From assembly GCA_052148715.1 (NCBI GenBank), contig JBKQHQ010000130.1, positions 1 through 64,000 on the forward strand: DNA of 64,000 nucleotides, in the 5' to 3' direction. The DNA comes from JBKQHQ01 sp052148715 (GTDB lineage: Bacteria > Pseudomonadota > Alphaproteobacteria > Rhizobiales > Xanthobacteraceae). How positions within the stretch are numbered: position 1 is the stretch's first letter; every line of letters starts with the position of its first letter. Under the pieces are notes generated by a model. The model searched no databases, was not told the origin of the DNA, and was given only the letters and a program-made list of their open reading frames with translations. The position numbers and the translations under genes were made by a program. Positions 18,378 through 25,590 of the stretch are shown in pieces.

Positions 18378-19280
18378 TTAAGCGTGAGTGGGCTTGTCAG
18401 GATTGCGGTACGTGAGACGCTTACCTTTCGCGCCTTGCAACGCGAGCGCCGCACGCTCTTTGTCTGTGATTCCGCGAGTGTTCCACTTGAAATCCCATTC
18501 GACTAGGTAACGGTGCAAATGGGCTTCGGATACCGAATGATGCGTGCCGTACACGGCGCGCTTCATCAGGCTAAAACGGCTTTCCGCTGTGTTGGTGTGC
18601 CAATCGGCGCGCACGTATTCGCCCGTCGAATGGCTGACCGGGCCGTGCTCGGCAAACTCGCGGCCGAGCTTCCAGTACCAGCCGGCGTTATCGGTTGCGA
18701 GACGGGAATCGGTCGAGACGACTTTCACGATGATCGGTCACAGCGTCTTCGCCGAAACATTGGCCATGCGGTACGAATAACTCATGCCGTCGCGCTCGAC
18801 CAAGGTCAGCACGGGAACCTTCTTCGGCTCCTTGCGGTATTCTTCCTTCTTGCCACCGATGTAACTTTCGTCGACTTCCACGACCTTGCCGTGGCCGCCG
18901 ATCGGGCCGCGCTGCGCTGGCGTCATCGCCTCGCGGATGCGGTGGCACATGAACCACGCCGACTTGTAGGTGATGCCCAGCATGCGGGAGAGCTGCTTGG
19001 CGCTCATACCCTTCTTGCTTGCGGCCATCAGGTGCGTTGCGAACAGCCACTTGTGCAGCGGGATATGGCTCCGCTCGAATACGGTGCCGGTCCTCACCGT
19101 GAATTTGCCCCGGCAGCCGTTGCACATGAACATGCCGGCCTGGGTCTTGCCGCCCATCTTGGTTACGTTGTCGACGCCGCACAGCGGGCAATAGGCGCCA
19201 TTCGGCCAGCGATCGGCCTCCATATGCGCGGTTGCCTTGGCTTCGTCGAAAAAGATCGGGTTGGTCAGGTCGCAAGTCAT
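18378..19280 (-). pseudogene. IS1595-family transposase interrupted by a nonsense codon
   Basis: Two in-frame pieces together give about 300 residues, the usual length. The N-terminal piece (19280-18738) holds the zinc-ribbon CPLCGVDN..CNGC, FTVRTGTVFERSHIPLHKWL and the DDE segment EVDESYIGGK. The C-terminal piece (18728-18378) holds STGEYVRADWHTNTAESRFS and the family tail KWNTRG. They are separated by a single in-frame TGA at 18738-18740; a C-to-T change in CGA would create it. Without readthrough the protein loses its last catalytic region, so the copy is probably inactive. Confidence 0.88.
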
Positions 19281-19319
19281 CGGTATTCCTCAGATACCGC
19301 GACCATGGCATGGATATCA

Positions 19320-19337
19320 TGCTAAGTCAAGTATATA
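19320..19337 (-). repeat. Right 18-bp inverted repeat of the IS1595-like element
   Basis: Exact inverse of 17078-17095, located 40 bp upstream of the transposase start. On the minus strand TTATCA, 17 bp and TATACT give a plausible promoter reading into the transposase gene. Confidence 0.65.
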
Positions 19338-19403
19338 CGTCCGTATAATTACTGATAAAGGATGCAGGTCCCCCTAGGCGGCAACCGTAGCGCCATGGCA
19401 GTT

Positions 19404-20096
19404 TCATTCGCCCTTGCCGCCCAGTTGCTTGAGCTTGGCGAACACCGCCTCGACGTTGAGCTCGTCGCTCGGCTTCCTGTCGCCGTCGATTTCGGCCTCC
19501 TTGCGCGCGGCCGTGGTTTCCGCAGCCGGTAGCAGGGTTGCTCCCGCGTGCGCGTCGTCCTCGATCGGCTTTTCCTTGGCGGCGCGCTGGACCTCGAGGT
19601 CGAGATCGATCTGTGAGCATAGTCCGAGCGTCACCGGATCCATGGGCGCAAGGTTGGCGGCGTTCCAATGGGTCCGCTCGCGGATAGCCTGGATCGTCGA
19701 CTTGGTGGTGCCAACGAGGCGCATGATTTGGCTGTCCTTGAGCTCGGGGTGGTTGCGCAACAGCCAGAGAATGGCATTCGGGCGGTCCTGACGCCGGGAT
19801 ACCGGGGTGTAGCGCGGCCCCTTCTTGCTCTTCGGCTGCGGCAGCCGCACCTTCGGGTTGGCGAGCTGGAGGTGGTAGTCCCGGTCCTGCTCGGCCTTTT
19901 CGATTTCCTCGCGCGTCAATTGCCCGGTTAGAATAGGGTCGAGACCCTTGATGCCCTGGGCCGCGTCGCCATCGGCAATAGCCTTGACCTCGAGCGCATG
20001 CAGTTTGCAGAAATCGGCGATCTGCTCGAAGGACAGGGCAGTGTTGTCCACCAGCCAAATGGCAGTGGCCTTAGGCATTAGCGGTGCGTTGCTCAT
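19404..20096 (-). CDS. trcR: Cell-cycle transcriptional regulator TrcR (DUF1013)
   Basis: Encodes 230 residues beginning MSNAPLMPKATAIWLVDNTA and continuing through LSFEQIADFCKLHALEVKAIADG and RQDRPNAILWLLRNHPELKD to STIQAIRERTHWNAANLAPM. This is the DUF1013/TrcR family of Alphaproteobacteria, a helix-turn-helix-like regulator tied to the cell cycle. The C-terminal third is charged and low in complexity. It is divergent from ispH, and the IS1595-like element ends 67 bp beyond its stop. Confidence 0.88.
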   Translation of the reverse strand: MSNAPLMPKATAIWLVDNTALSFEQIADFCKLHALEVKAIADGDAAQGIKGLDPILTGQLTREEIEKAEQDRDYHLQLANPKVRLPQPKSKKGPRYTPVSRRQDRPNAILWLLRNHPELKDSQIMRLVGTTKSTIQAIRERTHWNAANLAPMDPVTLGLCSQIDLDLEVQRAAKEKPIEDDAHAGATLLPAAETTAARKEAEIDGDRKPSDELNVEAVFAKLKQLGGKGE

Positions 20097-20327
20097 GAAC
20101 CAAAGCTCCTTTGCGCTTCGCCCGCCTTTGAGGCGAAGCCCACGTCATCAACGATGACCGGAAGTAGTGCAAATATAGGGAGCCTGAGGCCGTCTGTCCA
20201 ATGCGGCGAGCAACGGATCGAGCCGGCACACGTTGCGACCGGCCGGGTCGCGATCACGCTTGCTGAAATGCACCGTTCCGCGCCGCACGGCTTGACAGGC
20301 GGGCTGCCGTAACCCCATGTCGGAGCC

Positions 20328-21317
20328 ATGATTGCCTCGATTGCGAGCGTTCCTGGGAGCAAGCCGCAGCTCAAGGTTTTGCTGTGCTCGCCCCATGGCT
20401 TCTGCGCCGGGGTAGTGCGGGCAATCGAGACCGTCGAGCGGGCGCTCGACCTCTATGGGCCGCCGGTCTATGTCCGTCATGAGATCGTCCACAACCGGTA
20501 CGTGGTTGAAGCTTTGCGCCGGAAAGGGGCCGTTTTCGTCGAAGAGCTCAACGAAATTCCGGACACCGAGGCGCCGGTAATATTTTCTGCGCACGGGATC
20601 GCCAAATCGGTCCGGCAGGAAGCGCAAGAGCGCCGAATGTTTGCCATCGATGCGACCTGTCCGCTGGTGACTAAGGTGCACCGGGAGGCGGAGATCCTCT
20701 TTCGCCGAGGCTACGAGATCGTGCTGATTGGGCATGCCGGCCACCCCGAGGTCGATGGGACGATCGGGCAACTGCCGGCAGGCGCGGTTGCGCTGGTTGA
20801 GACCTTGGCGGAGGCTGCGACCTTCACGCCGAAGGATCCGCTACGGCTTGCCTACGTCACGCAGACGACGCTGTCGATCGATGATACGTCGGAGATCGTC
20901 GAGTGCCTGAAGGGCCGGTTTCCAAGCATCGTCGGACCGCACAAGGAAGATATCTGCTACGCCACCACCAACCGTCAGGAGGCGGTGAAACGGGTCGCGC
21001 CGCATGTCGACGCTATGATCGTGGTGGGGGCCCGCAACTCGTCGAATTCGCAGCGCTTGCGCGAGGTTGCGGAACGCTCCGGCTGTCCACGGGCGGCCTT
21101 GGTCGGTCGCGCCAATGAGATCGATTGGACCATGTTCGGCAATATCGCGACCCTCGGCATCACGGCGGGGGCGTCGGCCCCCGAAGTGCTGGTCACCGAG
21201 GTGATCGACGCCTTTGCCGAGCGCTACGAACTCTTGATCGACACGTTTTCGGCGGCCCAGGAGGACGTGTTCTTTCCGCTGCCGCGGCCACTGCGTCCGA
21301 CCCAGGCGGCGCAATGA
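20328..21317 (+). CDS. ispH: 4-hydroxy-3-methylbut-2-enyl diphosphate reductase (IspH/LytB)
   Basis: Encodes 329 residues. It catalyses the last step of the MEP isoprenoid pathway, reducing HMBPP to IPP and DMAPP with a [4Fe-4S] cluster. The three cluster cysteines are visible: SPHGFCAGV (C26), DATCPLV (C111) and KEDICYATTNRQEA (C210). SAHGIAKSV and the substrate-site segment TQTTLS are also present. It starts the ispH-thrB-rnhA run, whose members follow on the same strand. Confidence 0.97.
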   Translation: MIASIASVPGSKPQLKVLLCSPHGFCAGVVRAIETVERALDLYGPPVYVRHEIVHNRYVVEALRRKGAVFVEELNEIPDTEAPVIFSAHGIAKSVRQEAQERRMFAIDATCPLVTKVHREAEILFRRGYEIVLIGHAGHPEVDGTIGQLPAGAVALVETLAEAATFTPKDPLRLAYVTQTTLSIDDTSEIVECLKGRFPSIVGPHKEDICYATTNRQEAVKRVAPHVDAMIVVGARNSSNSQRLREVAERSGCPRAALVGRANEIDWTMFGNIATLGITAGASAPEVLVTEVIDAFAERYELLIDTFSAAQEDVFFPLPRPLRPTQAAQ

Positions 21318-21403
21318 TGCTCCGGCGCCGGACGGCGGGTTGCGGCGGGGATCGCGGGCTCTGCCGCGCGGGCGGACCCAATTCTCGCGCGGCGTGACCA
21401 GCC

Positions 21404-22366
21404 GTGGCGGTCTACACCGATGTCGCTGCCGAAGACTTGAGCGCCTTTCTCGCTGGCTATGCGATCGGGGAGCTTCTTTCCTACAAAGGCATTGCCGAGG
21501 GCGTCGAGAATTCGAACTTTCTCGTCCACACCAGCAACGGCTATTTTATCCTGACACTCTACGAGAAGCGTGTCGCTGCCGCCGACTTGCCATTCTTCTT
21601 GGGCCTGATGGAGCATCTCGCCAAAGGCGGGCTGACCTGCCCGCAGCCGGTCAAGAACCGCGCCGGCCATGTGCTTGGCCAAGTGGCCGGTCGGCCGGCC
21701 GCCGTCGTGACCTTTCTCGATGGCATGTGGGTGCGCCGCCCGAGCGCCTGGCATTGCGCCAGGGTCGGAGAAGCGCTGGCGAGGATGCATCTCGTCGGCG
21801 CTGATTTCCCCATGCATCGCGCCAACGCCCTCTCGATCGCCGGCTGGCGTTCGCTCTATGCGGCTTGCGGTGACGAGGTCAACACGGTGCAGCCGGATCT
21901 GCAGCGTTTCCTTGCTGCAGAACTCGACTGTCTTGAGCAGATTTGGCCGGGCGCCTTGCCACACGGCATTATCCATGCCGATCTCTTTCCCGACAACGTG
22001 TTCTTTCTCGGCAGCAAGCTGTCTGGCCTGATCGACTTCTACTTCGCCTGCACCGATGCCCTCGCTTATGACGTCGCGATCTGTCTCAACGCCTGGTGCT
22101 TCGAACAAGACCATTCCTACAATGTTACTAAAGGTCGCGCGCTCTTGCAGGCTTACACCAAGACGCGGCCGCTCGACGAGACCGAGCGGCAAGCCTTGCC
22201 GATCCTGTGTCGCGGAGCGGCGTTGCGCTTCCTCTTGACCCGATTGGTGGATTGGCTCGACGTGCCGCCGGGTGCGCTGGTCAAGCCGAAAGATCCGCTC
22301 GAATACTTTCGCAAGCTGCGATTCCATCAAGGGGTCGAGAGTGCGCGCGACTATGGCGTCGACTGA
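21404..22366 (+). CDS. thrB: Homoserine kinase (aminoglycoside-phosphotransferase fold)
   Basis: Encodes 320 residues from a GTG start (the track-standard N-terminus MAVYTDVAAEDLSAFLAGYA). It phosphorylates homoserine in threonine synthesis. This is the alphaproteobacterial/pseudomonad kinase of the APH fold, not the GHMP type: GIAEGVENSNFLV, the catalytic loop HGIIHADLFPDNVFF and the metal-binding region SGLIDFYFACTDALAYD are present. It lies 86 bp after ispH and overlaps rnhA by 14 bp. Confidence 0.95.
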   Translation: MAVYTDVAAEDLSAFLAGYAIGELLSYKGIAEGVENSNFLVHTSNGYFILTLYEKRVAAADLPFFLGLMEHLAKGGLTCPQPVKNRAGHVLGQVAGRPAAVVTFLDGMWVRRPSAWHCARVGEALARMHLVGADFPMHRANALSIAGWRSLYAACGDEVNTVQPDLQRFLAAELDCLEQIWPGALPHGIIHADLFPDNVFFLGSKLSGLIDFYFACTDALAYDVAICLNAWCFEQDHSYNVTKGRALLQAYTKTRPLDETERQALPILCRGAALRFLLTRLVDWLDVPPGALVKPKDPLEYFRKLRFHQGVESARDYGVD

Positions 22367-22838
22367 AACAGCGGCGGCGGGGCCGCCCCATGTGACCATT
22401 CACACCGACGGTGCTTGCTCCGGAAATCCGGGGCCCGGTGGCTGGGGTGCGATCCTCGCCTTCAAGGACCAGGAGAAGGAACTGAAGGGGGGCGAGCCGC
22501 ACACCACCAATAATCGCATGGAGCTTATGGCCGCGATCGCAGCCCTCGAAGCGCTGAAGCGGCCGTGCACGGTCGATCTCTATACCGACAGCCAATATGT
22601 TCGCGGCGGTATCACGGGCTGGATCAACGGGTGGAAACGCAATGGTTGGCGGACCGCAAGCAAACAGCCGGTGCGCAATGTCGACCTATGGCAGCGGCTC
22701 GACGCCGCGCTCAAGCAACATCAGGTGCGCTGGCATTGGGTGCGCGGCCACGCCGGCCACGCCATGAACGAACGCGCCGACGAGCTTGCCCGGGAGGCCA
22801 TTCGTGAGATGCGCGCTGAGCGGCGCGCGAGCGAGTGA
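22353..22838 (+). CDS. rnhA: Ribonuclease HI
   Basis: Encodes 161 residues. It degrades the RNA strand of RNA:DNA hybrids. Acidic active-site residues are visible in IHTDGACSGNPGPGGW (Asp), NRMELMAAIAAL (Glu), DLYTDSQYV (Asp) and the C-terminal HAGHAMNERADELA (Asp), with the WVRGHAGH loop. ATG 22353 overlaps the end of thrB; the upstream frame is shadow. The length matches the family. Confidence 0.96.
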   Translation: MASTETAAAGPPHVTIHTDGACSGNPGPGGWGAILAFKDQEKELKGGEPHTTNNRMELMAAIAALEALKRPCTVDLYTDSQYVRGGITGWINGWKRNGWRTASKQPVRNVDLWQRLDAALKQHQVRWHWVRGHAGHAMNERADELAREAIREMRAERRASE

Positions 22839-23059
22839 GCTCGTCGTCGTTGCCGAGCGAAGCAAGCTTGCCGCGGGCGCGTCGAAGTCGCGACGCTCGA
22901 GATCGGAATTCACAACGCTCCCCGACGTTTTCGGCGGCGCGGTTCGAAAACCATTGCGGTGGCATCCGAAAACGGAGCTGGCATGCCTAGCTTGTGCGGC
23001 CATACCAGCCCCAGTGCCATCGCCAGCGAGAAAACGAAGCACTCCGGGCGGTTAACCAG

Positions 23060-23104
23060 AGCATGATCCCGAAAATGGAAACCCGTATTCGGAAAAGGTC
23101 ATGG
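23060..23104. repeat. Rhizobial CATGATC..GATCATG-type palindromic repeat
   Basis: The segment opens AGAGCATGATCCCGAAAA and closes TTCGGAAAAGGTCATG, an imperfect palindrome around GGAAACCCGTA. This form closely resembles a short dispersed intergenic repeat seen many times in Bradyrhizobium, Rhodopseudomonas and relatives (recalled). It sits in the 317-bp gap between rnhA and the convergent peroxiredoxin gene; nothing else was recognised in that gap. Confidence 0.7.
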
Positions 23105-23155
23105 GCCAAAGAGGGCCAAGGTTTGCCTCGTCGTTTCGCTCCTCGCAGTAATGCA

Positions 23156-23644
23156 TTACAGCGCTTTGAGTAGATTGTCGGCGCCCGATACGTCGGCTTT
23201 GCCGGGGACGTCTTCGATGTTGAGGACCTTCACCACGCCGTCATCCACCAGCATTGCGTAGCGCTTGGATCTGATGCCGAGACCATTGGCAGAGGCGTCG
23301 AGCGCGAGGTCGAGCGCCTTGGCGAATTCTGCGCTCCCATCCGACAGGAAGTAGTCGATCTTGCCTTGCGCGTTCGACGCCTTCTTCCATTCGTCCATGA
23401 CGAACACGTCATTGACCGCAGTCACCGCGATCGCCTCGATGCCCTTGGCTTTGATGGCCTCTGCATTCTTTACGAAGCCCGGCATGTGGTTCTTGTGGCA
23501 GGTCGGTGTGAACGCTCCAGGCACAGCGAACAGCACCATCCTCTTACCCTTGAAGATCTCATCGGTGGTCTTGGGCGCCGGACCGTCCGGGGTCATCACA
23601 CGGAACGTGGCCTTGGGCAGGCGCTCGCCGACTTTGATAGGCAT
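23156..23644 (-). CDS. Peroxiredoxin, Prx5/redoxin type
   Basis: Encodes 162 residues. It reduces peroxides through a peroxidatic cysteine: FAVPGAFTPTCHKNHMPGF places Cys49 in the PxxxTxxC motif of the Prx5 class. VNDVFVMDEWKK and RSKRYAMLVDDGVVKVLNIE are also family features. It is cytoplasmic, with no signal peptide. It converges on rnhA, an order common in Hyphomicrobiales. Confidence 0.95.
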   Translation of the reverse strand: MPIKVGERLPKATFRVMTPDGPAPKTTDEIFKGKRMVLFAVPGAFTPTCHKNHMPGFVKNAEAIKAKGIEAIAVTAVNDVFVMDEWKKASNAQGKIDYFLSDGSAEFAKALDLALDASANGLGIRSKRYAMLVDDGVVKVLNIEDVPGKADVSGADNLLKAL

Positions 23645-23779
23645 AGTTGCTTCCTTTCGCGTTTCGAGGTGGCGTGGACTGATTCCCGTGTCGCGGGTTC
23701 GCGAATTTGACCATTCTGCGGCTCGGTGAATACCGGATTGCCGCAGAAAATGCGACCCGATCCCTCATTCACGGACGCT

Positions 23780-24676
23780 TTACTCGAGAGGGGCTGCCAC
23801 CTCGATCGCCTGGCCGGCGGAGACGAGCGTTAGCGTGAGGCGGGCGCCTTTGGGGCTGGTGCCGGGCGGCAGGCCATCAAGCGCGAAGGCAAACCGCTGC
23901 AGCCCTGCCGGGGCTCCCGGCACCGGTTCGGGCAGTGGCAAGGCCCAATCCGATGTGGGTCCCTCGGCGAACAACTCGGCGACCTCGGGCGCCGCCAAGT
24001 CGACGATGATCCGCGCTTGGCTCGAGTCATCCTCTCGCCGCACAGTTCGAATGGCAAGCGGCCCGGCCGCGCCAAGCGCCGTCGGTTTCGGCACCCGCCC
24101 TTCCGCGGCGGCGAGCGTGGAATCGCGGGAGGTCGAGCGTCCGGATATGAGCAGCTCCGCGCTGGCATCCGCCGGTACGCAAAGCTTCTGGCAGATGGCA
24201 TAGTCGAGCTTGAGGCGCAACGTTACGGGCTTCGTCCGATCGCGCGGCACGATCCGCAGCGGCATCACCACGTCCGTCACGTAACCAATGGAATTGTCGC
24301 CTTCGTCACTGAACCGATGTGGAGCCGGCCACAAGACGTCGACCATGGCGACATTATCGGATTGCGAAAAGTCGAAGCGCGGCGGCACCCCTGAATCGCC
24401 GGGATACCGCCAATAGGTCTTCCAGCCCTCGGATAGCTTGATCTCGAGCCCGGCGCGCAGGATCGTCTGTTCGCCATTCTCGCCACGCACCGCGGCCAAG
24501 AGGCGCGCGGCGGAACGCTGATCGCCGCTCCACGGGGAGGCATCATCGACGGAGCAGGACGCGGCCAACAGAAAGAGGACGGCAAATGTGGCGATGACCG
24601 GCCGCCGGTGCGTAACTGATCGGCGGTATAGGCTTGTCGCCAGTGTGAATGCGCGTTTAAGATCGGTGGTAGCCAT
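23780..24676 (-). CDS. DsbD N-terminal-domain-like periplasmic protein
   Basis: Encodes 298 residues. An N-terminal hydrophobic segment (ATFAVLFLLAASCS) indicates export, possibly as a lipoprotein at Cys41. The mature part resembles the N-terminal thiol-reductase domain of DsbD: GWKTYWRYPGDSGVPP and YAICQKLCVPADA, with a CxxxC pair in place of the DsbD active-site cysteines. It lacks the membrane and thioredoxin-like domains of full DsbD, so it probably passes electrons from a separate CcdA-type partner. It is divergent from yqgE, its usual neighbour in this order. Confidence 0.75.
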   Translation of the reverse strand: MATTDLKRAFTLATSLYRRSVTHRRPVIATFAVLFLLAASCSVDDASPWSGDQRSAARLLAAVRGENGEQTILRAGLEIKLSEGWKTYWRYPGDSGVPPRFDFSQSDNVAMVDVLWPAPHRFSDEGDNSIGYVTDVVMPLRIVPRDRTKPVTLRLKLDYAICQKLCVPADASAELLISGRSTSRDSTLAAAEGRVPKPTALGAAGPLAIRTVRREDDSSQARIIVDLAAPEVAELFAEGPTSDWALPLPEPVPGAPAGLQRFAFALDGLPPGTSPKGARLTLTLVSAGQAIEVAAPLE

Positions 24677-24844
24677 TGCGCTACTGAATTCATCGCGAGG
24701 AAAACGTGAGCTTCGACGCGCTTATGCCACGGATGCGATACGCATGATCCAACCTCAGCTGGTAGCAAAATGCCAGGTGCACAAGTGAACTTTTCTGCCT
24801 CAGCTTACGTTTCCAAAGTCGGAGCGATCGGGTAACTTTACAGC

Positions 24845-25474
24845 ATGCGCCCTGCAGGCAAGAGCACCACCAAGATCCCGGGACAGAGCTCGGCCCGGGG
24901 CTATCTCGACGGCCAGATGCTGATTGCAATGCCGGCCATGCACGATGAGCGGTTCGCTCGCTCGCTGATCTATGTATGCGCCCATTCGCCGGAGGGCGCT
25001 ATGGGCATCGTCGTCAATCAGCCGGCCGCCAATATCAATTTCCCCGATCTCTTGGTGCAGCTCGAGGTGATTCCGGCGACGGACTTGATTCAATTGCCCC
25101 CGCGTGCCGAAACCGTCAAGGTGCTCAAGGGGGGACCGGTCGAGACCGGGCGCGGCTTCGTCCTGCACTCGGCCGACTTCTTCATCGAGAACTCCACCTT
25201 GCCGATCGACGACGGCATCTGCCTTACCGCCACGCTCGACATCCTCAAGGCGATTGCGCGCGGGGACGGACCGGCAAGCGCCATTCTTGCGCTCGGCTAC
25301 GCGGGGTGGGCGCCCGGCCAATTGGAAACCGAGATCCAGGCCAACGGCTGGCTGCACTGCACGGCCGACGCCGAGTTGATCTTCGGCGCCGACATCGATG
25401 CCAAATATGAACGAGCGATGAAGAAGATTGGCATTGATCTCGCGATGTTGTCGACGGAAGCCGGACACGCCTAG
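24845..25474 (+). CDS. YqgE/AlgH family protein (UPF0301)
   Basis: Encodes 209 residues. The core YLDGQMLIAMPAMHDERFAR, then SLIYVCAHSPEGAMGIVVNQ, VLKGGPVETGRGFVLHS and LGYAGWAPGQLETEI, is the UPF0301 signature. The family is widespread and cytoplasmic, with a transcriptional role suggested for AlgH in Pseudomonas but no settled biochemistry. The N-terminus MRPAGKSTTKIPGQSSARG is a typical low-complexity extension. Confidence 0.92.
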   Translation: MRPAGKSTTKIPGQSSARGYLDGQMLIAMPAMHDERFARSLIYVCAHSPEGAMGIVVNQPAANINFPDLLVQLEVIPATDLIQLPPRAETVKVLKGGPVETGRGFVLHSADFFIENSTLPIDDGICLTATLDILKAIARGDGPASAILALGYAGWAPGQLETEIQANGWLHCTADAELIFGADIDAKYERAMKKIGIDLAMLSTEAGHA

Positions 25475-25590
25475 CGTGGGTTCGGGGCGGTCTCTGCGGA
25501 CTCGACCACCCAACTCGGATCTTTCGGGAAGACTTGAGTTCCTGTGGTGGATGCGGGTTTTTCCTGAACAACGTACGGCGACGCGCCAAA

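Larger units (their letters stand above)
17078..19337. mobile_element. IS1595-like element with passenger genes (putative)
   Basis: An 18-bp sequence (TATATACTTGACTTAGCA) at 17078-17095 recurs as a perfect inverted copy at 19320-19337. Between them, in relatively AT-rich DNA, lie a broken IS1595-type transposase 40 bp inside the right repeat, and several small genes on both strands that are not transposition functions. Outside the repeats, a 15-bp near-direct repeat CGTNCGTATAATTAC occurs at 17058-17072 and 19338-19352; on the left it is offset by 5 bp. IS1595 members carrying passenger genes are known. The exact boundaries and target duplication are not established. Confidence 0.55.

Noticed and set aside
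22686..23042. 118-aa minus-strand frame over the rnhA end and gap
   Set aside because: Mostly antisense to rnhA; no ribosome site or family.
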